Positions 25,048-33,516 of a DNA stretch of 42,338 nt are shown here, one piece after another. Each line of letters starts with the position of its first letter. Position 1 is the stretch's first letter. The stretch is from Paenibacillus sabuli. GTDB taxonomy: Bacteria; Bacillota; Bacilli; Paenibacillales; Paenibacillaceae. The DNA lies in contig NZ_JACXIZ010000037.1 of assembly GCF_014705605.1 (NCBI RefSeq), positions 1 through 42,338 on the forward strand. The letters run 5' to 3'. The notes under the pieces were generated by a model. It worked only from the letters and a program-made list of their open reading frames with translations, was not told the DNA's origin and searched no databases. The position numbers were made by a program, and so were the translations under genes.

Positions 25048-27102
25048 ATGGAAATGCCGCTATACAACTTGACCTATCGCGAGCTGAAGGAGGCGCTGGA
25101 GCGCGGTGCGGAAGGAGGTCAGACGACCACATGCGAAGAAGAAGCGGGGGCGCAGTCCGGCCAGGATGGCCGAACGGCGGACGGCCGCTTGGCGACGGAT
25201 TGGCTGCCCGGGCGGCTGCGCGCCGGCCTGGATGCCCAGCCGTCGCTGTGCGAAGCGCTGCGGCAGGAAGGCGAGGGGCTGCTCGGCGAGCCCGAAGAGC
25301 CGCTGCGCTTCGCCGATTTTCTCCGCTTCGGCCGCGACGGCGACCGGAGCGCCTACGAGCGCGCCTACTTCGCCCGCCGCCGCCGGCTGACGGTGCTGGC
25401 GCTGCTGGCGCTGTGCGACGCGCGGCCGCAGCGCTGGCTGCCCGCGCTGGAGGAGGTGATCTGGGCGATCTGCGACGAATACACCTGGGTTGTTCCCGCC
25501 CATGTCGGGCTATATGCCGCCAGCTACCCGGAGGGCATCTGGGATCAGCCCGCTCCGCCGCGCGAGACGGTCGACCTGTTCGCAGCGGAGACGGCGCTGG
25601 CCCTGGCAGAGATCGTCCGTCATCTGGAGGATGCGCTGCACCCGTGGGTGCGCGCGCGCGTGCGCGAGGAGACGGAGCGGCGCGTATTCGCCGTCTGGTG
25701 GGGCGATCCGCGTCCGCAGAATTGGGAGCTCAAGCACAATAATTGGCCGGCCGTCTGCGCCTCGTCGTCGGCGATTGCGGCGCTCTATTGGGTGGAGGAC
25801 AGCGAGCGGCTGGCGGGCATGCTGTGGCGGGCGCTGGGCGCGCTGCGCAGCTACATCGGCGGCTTCGACGAGCAGGGCGGCACAGCCGAGGGGATCAGCT
25901 ACTGGCAATTCGGCTTCGGCGCCTATACGAGCCTGGCGGAGCTGCTCGAGCGCCGCACCGGCGGGCGCATCCGGCTGCTGGAGGGCGCCAAGCTGGAGGC
26001 GATCGCCGCCTTCCCGCTGACCTGTCTGCTGAGCGAGGGGGCGACGGTCAATTTCTCAGACGCGGCGGAGCGGCCGCGTCTGCTGCTCGGCCTGCTGCAG
26101 CGGCTGCACGGTCCGGCGGTTGCTGGACTGGCTGCCGCGGGCTATGCCGGGGCGGTCGAATCCGGCGAAGCGGCGATCGTCCGCCGGGCCGCGACCGCCA
26201 CAACCGCCACAACCGCCACAACCGCCACAACCGCCACAACCGCCACAACCGCCGAGACTGCTGCGACCGCCGCTCAGGCCGAAGCGCCGGCGCGGCTCAG
26301 CGGCAACTGGCCGCAGCTCGTCCGCGAGCTCGCCTGGGGCGCGCTCGCAGGCGCAGATCCCGCCGCGGATCGGCTTGAGCCGGACGACAGCCGCGCTTAT
26401 TTTGCCGGCATCGGGTGGGTGATCGCTAAGCGGCGATCGGGCGGCGAGCTGGCGGCCTTCGCCGCCAAGGGCGGCACCAACGGCGAGCCGCACAATCACA
26501 ATGACGTCGGCCACTTCATCCTGCACTGGCGCGGCCGCAGTCTGCTGGCCGACCTGGGGGCAGGAGCGTATACCCGGCAATACTTCGAGCCGAAGCACCG
26601 GTACGAATCGCTCACCGCCGGCTCGCACGGGCACTCGGTGCCGATTGTCGACGGCATCCGCCAAGGCTACGGCCCGCAATTCCGTGCCGAAGTGCTGAGG
26701 CACGAGTCGTCGCGCGCCCGCACCTTGTTTGCGCTCGACCTGACCCCCGCTTATCCATGCCCTTCCTTGGAGCGGCTGCAGCGCGCCTTTATCTGGGAGA
26801 CCGGCGAAGCGCGCGAGGCCTTCTCGCTCCGGGTGACCGACGAGGCGAGCTTCACGGCCCCGCCCGGATGCTTCGAGGAGGTGCTGATCAGCGCCGCGGA
26901 GCCGGTCGAAGAAGCGCCGGGCCGGCTCATGCTGGACAAGTTGGCGATGCGCTACGACGCCTCTCTCTGGCAGTGGCGCGTCGAGCCGTGCGAGATTGCG
27001 AGCTCCGCAGGGGAGCGGATGTATTGGCGCATCGTGCTGCGCGCGCGTACGCCCCAGCGCTTCCTGCGCTGGGAAGTCTGCTTCGAGCCGACTTCCCGCT
27101 GA
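25048..27102 (+). CDS. Heparinase II/III-like polysaccharide lyase
   Basis: A 684-residue protein without a signal peptide. The first ~370 residues form an alpha-toroid like that of heparinase II/III and oligoalginate lyases (NWELKHNNWPAVCASSSA, GGTAEGISYWQFGFGAY). The C-terminal beta-sandwich has GTNGEPHNHNDVGHFILHW (His482-Asp486), LLADLGAGAYTRQYF and SHGHSVPIVDG, typical of PF07940. Such enzymes split uronic-acid-containing chains by beta-elimination, in this case intracellularly on imported oligosaccharides. Residues ~383-403 are a Thr/Ala tract coded by 9-bp repeats between the two domains. AAAGGAG at 25030-25036 is a little far from ATG 25048; ATG 25054 is also possible. Confidence 0.85.
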   Translation: MEMPLYNLTYRELKEALERGAEGGQTTTCEEEAGAQSGQDGRTADGRLATDWLPGRLRAGLDAQPSLCEALRQEGEGLLGEPEEPLRFADFLRFGRDGDRSAYERAYFARRRRLTVLALLALCDARPQRWLPALEEVIWAICDEYTWVVPAHVGLYAASYPEGIWDQPAPPRETVDLFAAETALALAEIVRHLEDALHPWVRARVREETERRVFAVWWGDPRPQNWELKHNNWPAVCASSSAIAALYWVEDSERLAGMLWRALGALRSYIGGFDEQGGTAEGISYWQFGFGAYTSLAELLERRTGGRIRLLEGAKLEAIAAFPLTCLLSEGATVNFSDAAERPRLLLGLLQRLHGPAVAGLAAAGYAGAVESGEAAIVRRAATATTATTATTATTATTATTAETAATAAQAEAPARLSGNWPQLVRELAWGALAGADPAADRLEPDDSRAYFAGIGWVIAKRRSGGELAAFAAKGGTNGEPHNHNDVGHFILHWRGRSLLADLGAGAYTRQYFEPKHRYESLTAGSHGHSVPIVDGIRQGYGPQFRAEVLRHESSRARTLFALDLTPAYPCPSLERLQRAFIWETGEAREAFSLRVTDEASFTAPPGCFEEVLISAAEPVEEAPGRLMLDKLAMRYDASLWQWRVEPCEIASSAGERMYWRIVLRARTPQRFLRWEVCFEPTSR
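26194..26256 (+). repeat. In-gene 9-bp tandem repeat ACCGCCACA, six perfect copies
   Basis: Six copies plus a partial one encode Thr-Ala-Thr units in the linker between the toroid and sandwich domains. Gain or loss of a unit keeps the frame. Confidence 0.95.
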
Positions 27103-27127
27103 CAGCCCTTGTTTTGAAGCAGTGACA

Positions 27128-27167
27128 AAAAAGCCGCGTCCCGACTGGGACCAGCGGCTTTTTGTTT
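27128..27167 (+). terminator. Terminator of the heparinase-like gene
   Basis: AAAAAGCCGC (to 27137) pairs with GCGGCTTTTT (from 27154), enclosing a second small pairing GTCCC-GACT-GGGAC. It works in both directions. Confidence 0.8.
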
Positions 27168-27290
27168 AGTCCAAATTATTGTATATAGACGCTGCCCGCG
27201 CCGCCGTGGTTCCATAGGAGATGTCTCAGGGAGGCCTGACACACTTGAATCCTACAGTGGCGGAGTTGATGCACGATGTACCAGGCAAGA
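27153..27290. repeat. Left copy of a ~135-bp direct repeat
   Basis: From AGCGGCTTTTTGTT to CCAGGCAAGA it matches 36686-36820 at roughly nine of ten positions with a short indel. Shared landmarks are ATTATTGTATATAGACGCTG, GTGGTTCCATAGGAGATGTC and GAGTTGATGCACGA. Confidence 0.9.
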
Positions 27291-27330
27291 GGTGCGCAGA
27301 ATGTGGTTCCGAAAGGCGGTCACGATGCTT
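27217..27330 (-). pseudogene. C-terminal remnant of a gene, SUMF1/FGE-like end
   Basis: On the minus strand one frame ends PGTSCINSATVGFKCVRPP and then TGA. The GF(K/R)CVR ending resembles the C-terminus of SUMF1/FGE-sulfatase-type proteins. Comparison with the second copy at 36.8 kb shows mostly synonymous changes in this frame, so it was once coding. Further upstream on this strand (to ~27510) codon-like stretches such as MGRNEAWAAALIREKAMLAE occur in other frames, but no intact gene remains. The family match is only a short motif. Confidence 0.45.
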
Positions 27331-27550
27331 CTCGATCTGCAATGATAACGGCGGCAACGACGGCATGCCTCATCCTTGCCTGCTTCATTCTGCCAGGTTC
27401 GTCGTTGCGGTACGTCTAGCTCTGCCGTCCCCGTCGCCAGGCTCCGCCAACATCGCCTTCTCCCGGATCAGCGCCGCCGCCCACGCCTCGTTGCGGCCCA
27501 TGTCGTCGTTAGTTTTCAAAGATTGCCCCTCACACATTCAGGGTCTTGCT

Positions 27551-28043
27551 GGCGCTTGCAGGGGTGCCAGCCGGGGGAAGCGGAGCGTGTAGCCGCCAAA
27601 ATGGCGGCTGCAGGAGCGCGGCCGGGAGAAGCGGAGCGTGTAACCGCCAAAATGGCGGTTGCAGGAGCGCGAACGGGGAAGCGGAGCATGTAGCCGCCAA
27701 ATTGGCGGTTGCAGGGGTGCAGCCGAGGGAAGCGGAGCGTGTAGCCGCCAAAATGGCGGTTGCAGGAGCGCGAACGGGGGAAGTGGAGCATGTAGCCGCC
27801 AAATTGGCGGTTGCAGGGGTGCAGCCGAGGGAAGCGGAGCGTGTAGCCGCCAAAATGGCGGCTGCAGGAGCGCGAACGGGGGAAGTGGAGCATGTAGCCG
27901 CCAAAATGGCGGTTGCAGGAGCGCGAACGGGGGAAGTGGAGCATGTAGCCGCCAAAATGGCGCTTGCAGGGGTGCCAGCCGGGGGAAGCGGAGCATGTAG
28001 CCGCCAAAATGGCGGTTGCAGGAGCGCGAATGGGGGAAGTGGA
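27551..28043. repeat. 51-bp tandem repeat array, nine palindromic units
   Basis: CCGCC of the core palindrome starts at 27593, 27644, 27694, 27745, 27796, 27847, 27898, 27949 and 28001. The core is CCGCCAAAATGGCGG or CCGCCAAATTGGCGG, followed by (T/C)TGCAGG(A/G)GCGCG or GTGCAGCC. The period of 17 codons leaves several frames open on both strands, but no known protein repeat is recognised. The last unit reads GCGCGAATGGGGG where others have GCGCGAACGGGGG. Confidence 0.95.
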
Positions 28044-28652
28044 GTGGGCGACCACGTTCTTGCACTTTACCGTGACGATGGCGGGCAATGTCCGCATGGG
28101 TATCGACAATTATGGCAGCGGGACCGATCCTGCTGCATACGGCCGGGTTGACTCCGCATCGATTGCGCCTTTCCAAGTGTGTACGGTGGGAGGGCGACGG
28201 CACACCGGCTTTCCGGTAAATGCCGACAGCACGGATTATAATCTGGGCACCGTGTTCTATACGACAGTGCCCGGAAGCATCACGGGATTGCGCGTCTATG
28301 CGGGCAGCAGCGAATCCGGGGATCATGCCTGTTATTTGTTCAACAATACGACCGGCGCTGTCGTGGACCTCGCACCTGGACCTATACCGGCAATGACGCC
28401 TGGATTACGAAGGAGATCACGCCAGTTGCGATCTCGCCGGGCTATGACTATACGATCGTTATTTCGACCGGCACGGATTCCGGCCGCAACTACGCGGTTG
28501 ACCTGGGCGGATTCGGCGGCGGCGGGACGGTCAACAATTTCTTGTACTGGTACGCAGGCTCCGGGGTCTGGGGACCGAAGGACGGAACCCGGCCTGTGAA
28601 TGTGTATCAGAATCATAATTACTTGCGGGACATCTTGTTCGTTCCCGATTGA
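28030..28652 (+). pseudogene. DUF4082-like protein gene broken by a frameshift
   Basis: From ATG 28030 (AGGAG five bases upstream, inside the last 51-bp unit) the frame reads through DYNLGTVFYTTVPGSITGLR, VYAGSSESGDHACYLFNN and TTGAVVDLA, a DUF4082 pattern. At about 28373 the expected continuation TWTYTGNDAWITKEITPVAI appears one frame over and runs to NYLRDILFVPD and TGA at 28650-28652. One missing base (GCAACC reduced to GCACC) explains the switch. DUF4082 is a beta-sandwich domain found in secreted carbohydrate-related proteins. No signal peptide is present, so the original 5' part is probably lost. A terminator follows. Confidence 0.7.
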
Positions 28653-28676
28653 CCGTCACAATACTCAGAAGCATTA

Positions 28677-28709
28677 AGCCGCGGCCTTTGGCCGCGGCTT
28701 TCTTTTTTG
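28677..28709 (+). terminator. Terminator of the DUF4082-like pseudogene
   Basis: AGCCGCGGCC, loop TTT, GGCCGCGGCT, then TTCTTTTTT: a perfect 10-bp stem with T tail. Confidence 0.9.
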
Positions 28710-28758
28710 AAAGGATAGAAAAGAGAAAAGATGTAAATCACGAATTCCCCGAAATTCA

Positions 28759-28787
28759 TTGACGATGGGATTAGAACCTGATACAAT
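28759..28787 (+). promoter_or_regulatory. Sigma-A promoter of the LacI operon
   Basis: TTGACG (28759-28764), 17 bases, TACAAT (28782-28787). This is the best promoter match in the window. The leader to the TTG start is about 115 bases. Confidence 0.75.
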
Positions 28788-28804
28788 CATTTCAACTTAG
28801 AAAA

Positions 28805-28843
28805 AACGATTTAGCACAACGATTTAGCACAACGATTTAGCAT
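28805..28843. repeat. Three 13-bp direct repeats in the LacI leader
   Basis: AACGATTTAGCAC occurs twice exactly and once with a final T, head to tail, starting about 18 bases after the -10 box. Degenerate echoes (TTCAGCAAAA, ATTTAGCAAAG) follow to ~28870. Confidence 0.9.
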
Positions 28844-28909
28844 GGTGGTTCAGCAAAAAATTTAGCAAAGTAATTCATCAAAAGTTTTATCCTGGAAGGG
28901 GGAGAGTGC

Positions 28910-29932
28910 TTGGCGAGTATTAAAGAGATTGCCCAATTGGCCAAGGTATCGCAAAGTACGGTGTCGGTTGTGTTAAATGGAAAGGGCACGCATTATCGAA
29001 TTTCAACTGACACGCAACAGCGCATCATGGATGCCGCGCAAAATCTCGGCTATCGCCCGAATATTTCCGCCCGTCGCTTGCGGACGAGGGGCGAGACCAT
29101 TAAGCCGGTCATTGCCTTGTTTTGGACGGCTGACACGCGCTCCCAGTTAATTGCCCGTTATTTGAATGGCCTGCAGGTCGCGTTAAGCGGTTACAAAGAC
29201 GACTATGAAATTTTGATTCAACCGTATGTCGGCGCTCAGATTCACAAGGAAACCAGTCTTCTGACCGGAACGCGCTTTAACGGGGCGATCATTGCCAATT
29301 CCACGATGGAAGACGAGCGTTATCTGGAAAGCGCGGAAATCAATGTCCCCACGGTGTTGTATCTTCGAAACTCCGAAAAATATTGTTCGGTAAATGTCGA
29401 CGATTACAGGACCGGGCGAACGATTGCCGAATTGTTTGCTTCGCGCGGACATCGCAGCGTCGGTATCATGATGCCGATTGTGTCTTCGGCGGCTATTCAA
29501 TCGAGGAGTCAAGGTTTTTTTGACGGATGCAAGGAATTGGGACTCGAAATTCGAGAGGCCTATAATGTTCAAGAAGAGTATTCCGAAGAGGGAGGATATC
29601 GCGGTGGGAAAAAAATAGCAGCCATGGGCGAGCGGCCTGACGCGATTTTCTTTTTGAGCGATCAAATGGCCATTGGAAGTTTGTACGCGTTCTATGAGGC
29701 TGGAGTCCGTATCCCGATTGATATGGAAATTGTCGGTCACGATGATGAAGTCGCTTCCAAGTTTTCCATCCCTCCGTTGACCACGGTCCACTTGCCGGTT
29801 GAAGAGATGGCGCTCGCATGCTTGGAATTAATGGACGGACTGATGACCAACCAAATTGAAGCGCCTGTCGCCAGAAAATTTGAATCCCATCTGGTTGTGC
29901 GTCAAACCTGTGGAGATATGAAACAGACTTGA
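28910..29932 (+). CDS. LacI-family transcriptional regulator
   Basis: A 340-residue repressor. The N-terminal helix-turn-helix is canonical (IKEIAQLAKVSQSTVSVVLN), followed by the hinge region (YRPNISARRLRTRG). The effector domain has a periplasmic-binding-protein fold with the usual HRSVGIMMP, PDAIFFLSDQMAIGSLYA and IVGHDDEVASKFSIPPLTTV segments. TTG start with AAGGGGGAGAG five bases upstream. It is the first gene of an importer operon and probably controls it in response to the imported sugar. Codon use is visibly richer in A and T than in the locus to the left. Confidence 0.92.
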   Translation: MASIKEIAQLAKVSQSTVSVVLNGKGTHYRISTDTQQRIMDAAQNLGYRPNISARRLRTRGETIKPVIALFWTADTRSQLIARYLNGLQVALSGYKDDYEILIQPYVGAQIHKETSLLTGTRFNGAIIANSTMEDERYLESAEINVPTVLYLRNSEKYCSVNVDDYRTGRTIAELFASRGHRSVGIMMPIVSSAAIQSRSQGFFDGCKELGLEIREAYNVQEEYSEEGGYRGGKKIAAMGERPDAIFFLSDQMAIGSLYAFYEAGVRIPIDMEIVGHDDEVASKFSIPPLTTVHLPVEEMALACLELMDGLMTNQIEAPVARKFESHLVVRQTCGDMKQT

Positions 29933-29945
29933 GGTGGTAAACACG

Positions 29946-30866
29946 ATGGTTAATCAATCAAGGATGGCCTACATCGCAAGAAACTTGAAACGATCGAAAT
30001 ACTTGTATGCCATGATGCTTTTGCCATTTGTCTACTTGATCGTTTTCAAGTACTTGCCGATGTATGGCTTAATCATTGCTTTTAAAGATTTCAAAATCTA
30101 CGATGGGATGCTGGGAAGCGATTGGGTGGGATTCAAGCATTTTCAAAAGTTTTTTATGGACGAAAACTTTGTCATGCTTTTGAAAAACACGTTTTTGCTA
30201 GGTTTCTACCTGCTGTTGTTCGGCTTTCCAATCCCCATACTGTTTGCGCTTTTGATAAACGAAATTCGGAAAAAATGGTTTAAAAAAACCGTGCAAAGCT
30301 TGAGTTATTTGCCACATTTTATCTCCATGGTTGTTGTTGTTTCGATGGTCGTGACTTTCGTTAAAGTGGATGGGTTGATCAACGGTATTACCGGGATATT
30401 TGGCTTTGCGCCAATTTCTTATTTGTTGCAGGAAGAATGGTTCCGGACCATTTTTGTCACCAGTGAAATCTGGCAGACGCTCGGCTGGAGTTCGATTATC
30501 TATTTGGCGGCCATTTCGGGCGTAGACCCGGAACAAATTGAGGCTGCCGTCATCGACGGTGCGAATCGCTGGCACCAGGTCATTCATGTCACGCTGCCGG
30601 CCATTGCTTCGACGATTGTCATTATGTTTATTCTGAATATTGGGAATATTCTGGATTTATCATTTGAAAAGGTACTGCTGCTGCAAAACCCGCAAATTTA
30701 CGAAACGGCAGACGTCATTTCAACTTATGTGTTTCGAAAAGGGCTGGAAGGATTTCAATACAGCTACGCTACGGCTGTCGGATTTTTCAACTCCATTATT
30801 AATCTCTGCTTTCTCGTGGCTGCCAATCAATTGTCCAAAAGGTTCGGCGGTTCAAGTATCTGGTAG
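29946..30866 (+). CDS. ABC sugar transporter permease, LplB type
   Basis: A 306-residue permease starting at ATG 29946, eight bases after GAGGTGG; an upstream GTG (29934) in frame has no site. It shows the same landmarks as the permease at 12568: YLPMYGLIIAFKDFKIYDGM near the start, six hydrophobic segments and the EAA loop (QIEAAVIDGANRWHQVIHV). It begins 13 bases after the LacI stop. Being more AT-rich and clearly diverged from the 12568 gene, it is not a recent duplicate. Confidence 0.92.
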   Translation: MVNQSRMAYIARNLKRSKYLYAMMLLPFVYLIVFKYLPMYGLIIAFKDFKIYDGMLGSDWVGFKHFQKFFMDENFVMLLKNTFLLGFYLLLFGFPIPILFALLINEIRKKWFKKTVQSLSYLPHFISMVVVVSMVVTFVKVDGLINGITGIFGFAPISYLLQEEWFRTIFVTSEIWQTLGWSSIIYLAAISGVDPEQIEAAVIDGANRWHQVIHVTLPAIASTIVIMFILNIGNILDLSFEKVLLLQNPQIYETADVISTYVFRKGLEGFQYSYATAVGFFNSIINLCFLVAANQLSKRFGGSSIW

Positions 30867-30880
30867 AAAGGAGCCTGGCG

Positions 30881-31768
30881 ATGGTCGCTCAAAAAAGCTT
30901 GCCCTCAAGATTATTTGACGGATTTAACATCCTGCTGATGATTCTGATTTCGTTGGCCATGGTGTATCCGTTCTATTACATGTTTATTGTATCGATCAGC
31001 GGCAATACGGCCGTAATGACTGGCAGTGTCAATCTGTTGCCGGTTGCGCCTTCATTTGCGGCCTACCAGTCCATTTTAAAGGATCCTATGATTTTGGTAG
31101 GCTTTGAAAATTCGTTTCTCTATATGGTCGTAGGTACGCTCATTAACATGGTGATGACTGCGCTCTGCGCGTATCCCTTGTCTCGTCCGGATTTTTTCGG
31201 AAGAGGAATATTTATCAAGTTGTTCGTATTTACGATGTTTTTTAACGGCGGGTTGATTCCGTTATTTCTGCTGGTCTCCAATCTGGGCATGATCAACAGC
31301 ATCTGGGCGATCGTCTTGCCGACTGCCATCAATGTGTTCTACCTGGTCATCATGAAATCATTTTTTCAATCGCTGCCGTTTGCTTTGACCGAATCGGCCT
31401 ATATCGACGGCGCCAATGATATCTATATTTTCTGGAAAATCATATTGCCGCTTTCCACGCCGATCCTCGCCACGCTCATTCTGTTTTATGCCGTGGCCCA
31501 ATGGAATTCGTTTTTGCCGCCGCTCATCTTCTTGACGGAAAAGGAGAACTATCCGATTCAATTGTTTGTGCGCAATATCGTAATCGAGGGGCAGACGGCA
31601 GACATCAGCAACGCGATGAGTCAAAGTCAGGTGGAGAGCGCGGCAATGTCCGAGAAATCAATCAAATACGCGTTGATCATTAGCGCCGCGCTGCCGGTGA
31701 TGGTCATTTATCCGTTCATCATCCGATACTTCGAGAAGGGGGTGATGATCGGCTCCATAAAAGGCTAA
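30881..31768 (+). CDS. ABC sugar transporter permease, YtcP type
   Basis: A 295-residue partner permease. Features are ILLMILISLAMVYPFYYMFI, FFNGGLIPLFLL, the EAA loop (ALTESAYIDGANDIYIFWKI) and the C-terminal FEKGVMIGSIKG. AAAGGAG lies seven bases before ATG 30881. It is 14 bases downstream of its partner, in the same operon. As with the first importer no ATPase gene is present in the window. Confidence 0.92.
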   Translation: MVAQKSLPSRLFDGFNILLMILISLAMVYPFYYMFIVSISGNTAVMTGSVNLLPVAPSFAAYQSILKDPMILVGFENSFLYMVVGTLINMVMTALCAYPLSRPDFFGRGIFIKLFVFTMFFNGGLIPLFLLVSNLGMINSIWAIVLPTAINVFYLVIMKSFFQSLPFALTESAYIDGANDIYIFWKIILPLSTPILATLILFYAVAQWNSFLPPLIFLTEKENYPIQLFVRNIVIEGQTADISNAMSQSQVESAAMSEKSIKYALIISAALPVMVIYPFIIRYFEKGVMIGSIKG

Positions 31769-31861
31769 GCGATTCACTTTAGAATTGAAAGATTGCCAGG
31801 GGTAAACATCCGCAAAACAGCAGGAACAAAACAGAAACCGGATTTGTGGGAGGTTAAAACA

Positions 31862-33493
31862 TTGAAAAAGAATGTGTACGTGTTCGCCGTCATTACACTC
31901 ATAAGCATTGCCTTGCTGGCTGGCTGCAGCAACTCGGGAAATTCAGGGGGAAATACCGATGCCGAGCAATCAGGTGAAACGAACAACACTGCCGGAACGA
32001 CAGGCGAAAGCAATTCGGCCGAAGGAAAGCTGACGGACGAAGAGGTAACCTACACCATCGCGCTGCCGGAAAATCCGCTGCAGCCCATTGATCCGAACGC
32101 GCCGGCGTTTCAGGCTATTACAGAAAAAACGGGAATCAAGCTTGACATTATGGTCATTCCCGGTGCGGACTATCCGACCAAAATGAATACGTTATTGGCA
32201 TCAGGTCAACTGCCGGATTTCTTTAAATTGTGGGGCGCGGACCCGATGGAAATATACGAAACCGGCGCTTTGCTCCCGATGCGCGAGCTGATTGCGGAGC
32301 ATGCGCCGATTATTCAGGAAGATTACGACACAATCGAAGATCTGAAACGCACCATGATTGACAACGACATCTACACGCTGCCGATGATTCGTCGCGACGT
32401 CAACTATGAAAAAGGCACGCTGCCGATCATTCGCATGGATCTGCTGGAAGAACAGCAACTGGACGTTCCGACAACGTGGGATGAGCTTTACGAAGTGCTG
32501 AAACAATTGAAAGAAGCTTACCCCAATGCGATTCCGTACGGCGCCAGAGGGGACAACCGCGTCCTGTTTGATATTCTTAGCCCGTTGCCCAGCATGGGCG
32601 CGTACTATAATTTGTATCAAACGGATGACAAGGAGTGGCAGTTAGGCCGCACCAAAGAATCGTACAAACGCGCACTTACGTTCTACAACAAGCTGTACGA
32701 AGAGCAATTGCTGGACAATGAGTTTTTGCTGGTGGACACGCAATCCTGGCTAGAGGGGTTGTCCAGCGGCAAATATCTATTCTTTTATGACAATCCGGTT
32801 TTCATGAATCAGGTCAACGGTCCCTTGCAACAAATTGACCCGGATGCACGCTTCGAGCCGATCCCGATTCTGGAAAACTGGGATGGTGAAAAGCAAAACT
32901 ACAAACAACCTGACCATTATTTTCACCAATTCGGAATTAGTCGAAATGTAGAAAATCCCGAATTGGCCATTCAGTTCTGGAATTGGCTGTATAGCGAAGA
33001 AGGTACGCTGGCTACCAATTACGGCATTGAAGGCGAGCAATATACGATCGACGAAAATGGCGAACCGCAGTGGACGCAGGCTGTCATTGATGAGTACACG
33101 AAGAAGGACGATCCTTTTTATGCGCTGCAATCGGACTTTGGAGTGGGGAACTTGTCCTTATCGCCCTCCTGGCTGTCTGCGGCGGCTGACCGATTCCGCG
33201 CTTCTTCGCCCGATAGTCTGAGCCCGGAAGCGATTCATGAAATGTATGTCGACAGTCCCGCCATCAAAGATATTCCGGTTGAACCCCCGTACACGCCGGA
33301 GGAAGGCGAGCGGATCAAAGAAATCAATCAGGACATCAACGACTTCTCGAAAGTGGAGTTGAACAAGTTCCTCTCCGGCAGTCGTCCTTTGAGCGAATTC
33401 GATCAGTTCGTTACGTCCATCAACAGTCGCGGCGGCGAAGAGCTTGTGGAAATTGTCAATGAGGCCGAGCAGCGCTTTCAGGATAATCAATAA
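31862..33493 (+). CDS. Lipoprotein solute-binding protein
   Basis: A 543-residue protein. The signal peptide is MKKNVYVFAVITLISIALLA with the lipobox cysteine Cys22 (LLAGCS), then a Ser/Asn/Gly/Thr linker to ~55. The mature domain follows the LplA-like pattern (FQAITEKTGIKLDIMVIPGA, LPDFFKLWGADPMEIYETGA, LPMIRRDVNYEKG). TTG 31862 is the start because GGGAGG lies eight bases upstream and the signal peptide begins there; the frame is open to 31793. It belongs to the LacI-permease operon and should supply its ligand. Confidence 0.92.
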   Translation: MKKNVYVFAVITLISIALLAGCSNSGNSGGNTDAEQSGETNNTAGTTGESNSAEGKLTDEEVTYTIALPENPLQPIDPNAPAFQAITEKTGIKLDIMVIPGADYPTKMNTLLASGQLPDFFKLWGADPMEIYETGALLPMRELIAEHAPIIQEDYDTIEDLKRTMIDNDIYTLPMIRRDVNYEKGTLPIIRMDLLEEQQLDVPTTWDELYEVLKQLKEAYPNAIPYGARGDNRVLFDILSPLPSMGAYYNLYQTDDKEWQLGRTKESYKRALTFYNKLYEEQLLDNEFLLVDTQSWLEGLSSGKYLFFYDNPVFMNQVNGPLQQIDPDARFEPIPILENWDGEKQNYKQPDHYFHQFGISRNVENPELAIQFWNWLYSEEGTLATNYGIEGEQYTIDENGEPQWTQAVIDEYTKKDDPFYALQSDFGVGNLSLSPSWLSAAADRFRASSPDSLSPEAIHEMYVDSPAIKDIPVEPPYTPEEGERIKEINQDINDFSKVELNKFLSGSRPLSEFDQFVTSINSRGGEELVEIVNEAEQRFQDNQ

Positions 33494-33516
33494 CGAAAAT
33501 GGGTGATGGAGAAGCC

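Noticed and set aside
27551-28043. Considered as a CRISPR array or a gene for a 17-residue repeat protein
   Set aside because: Spacer-like parts are copies of each other. Open frames on both strands follow only from the period being a multiple of three.
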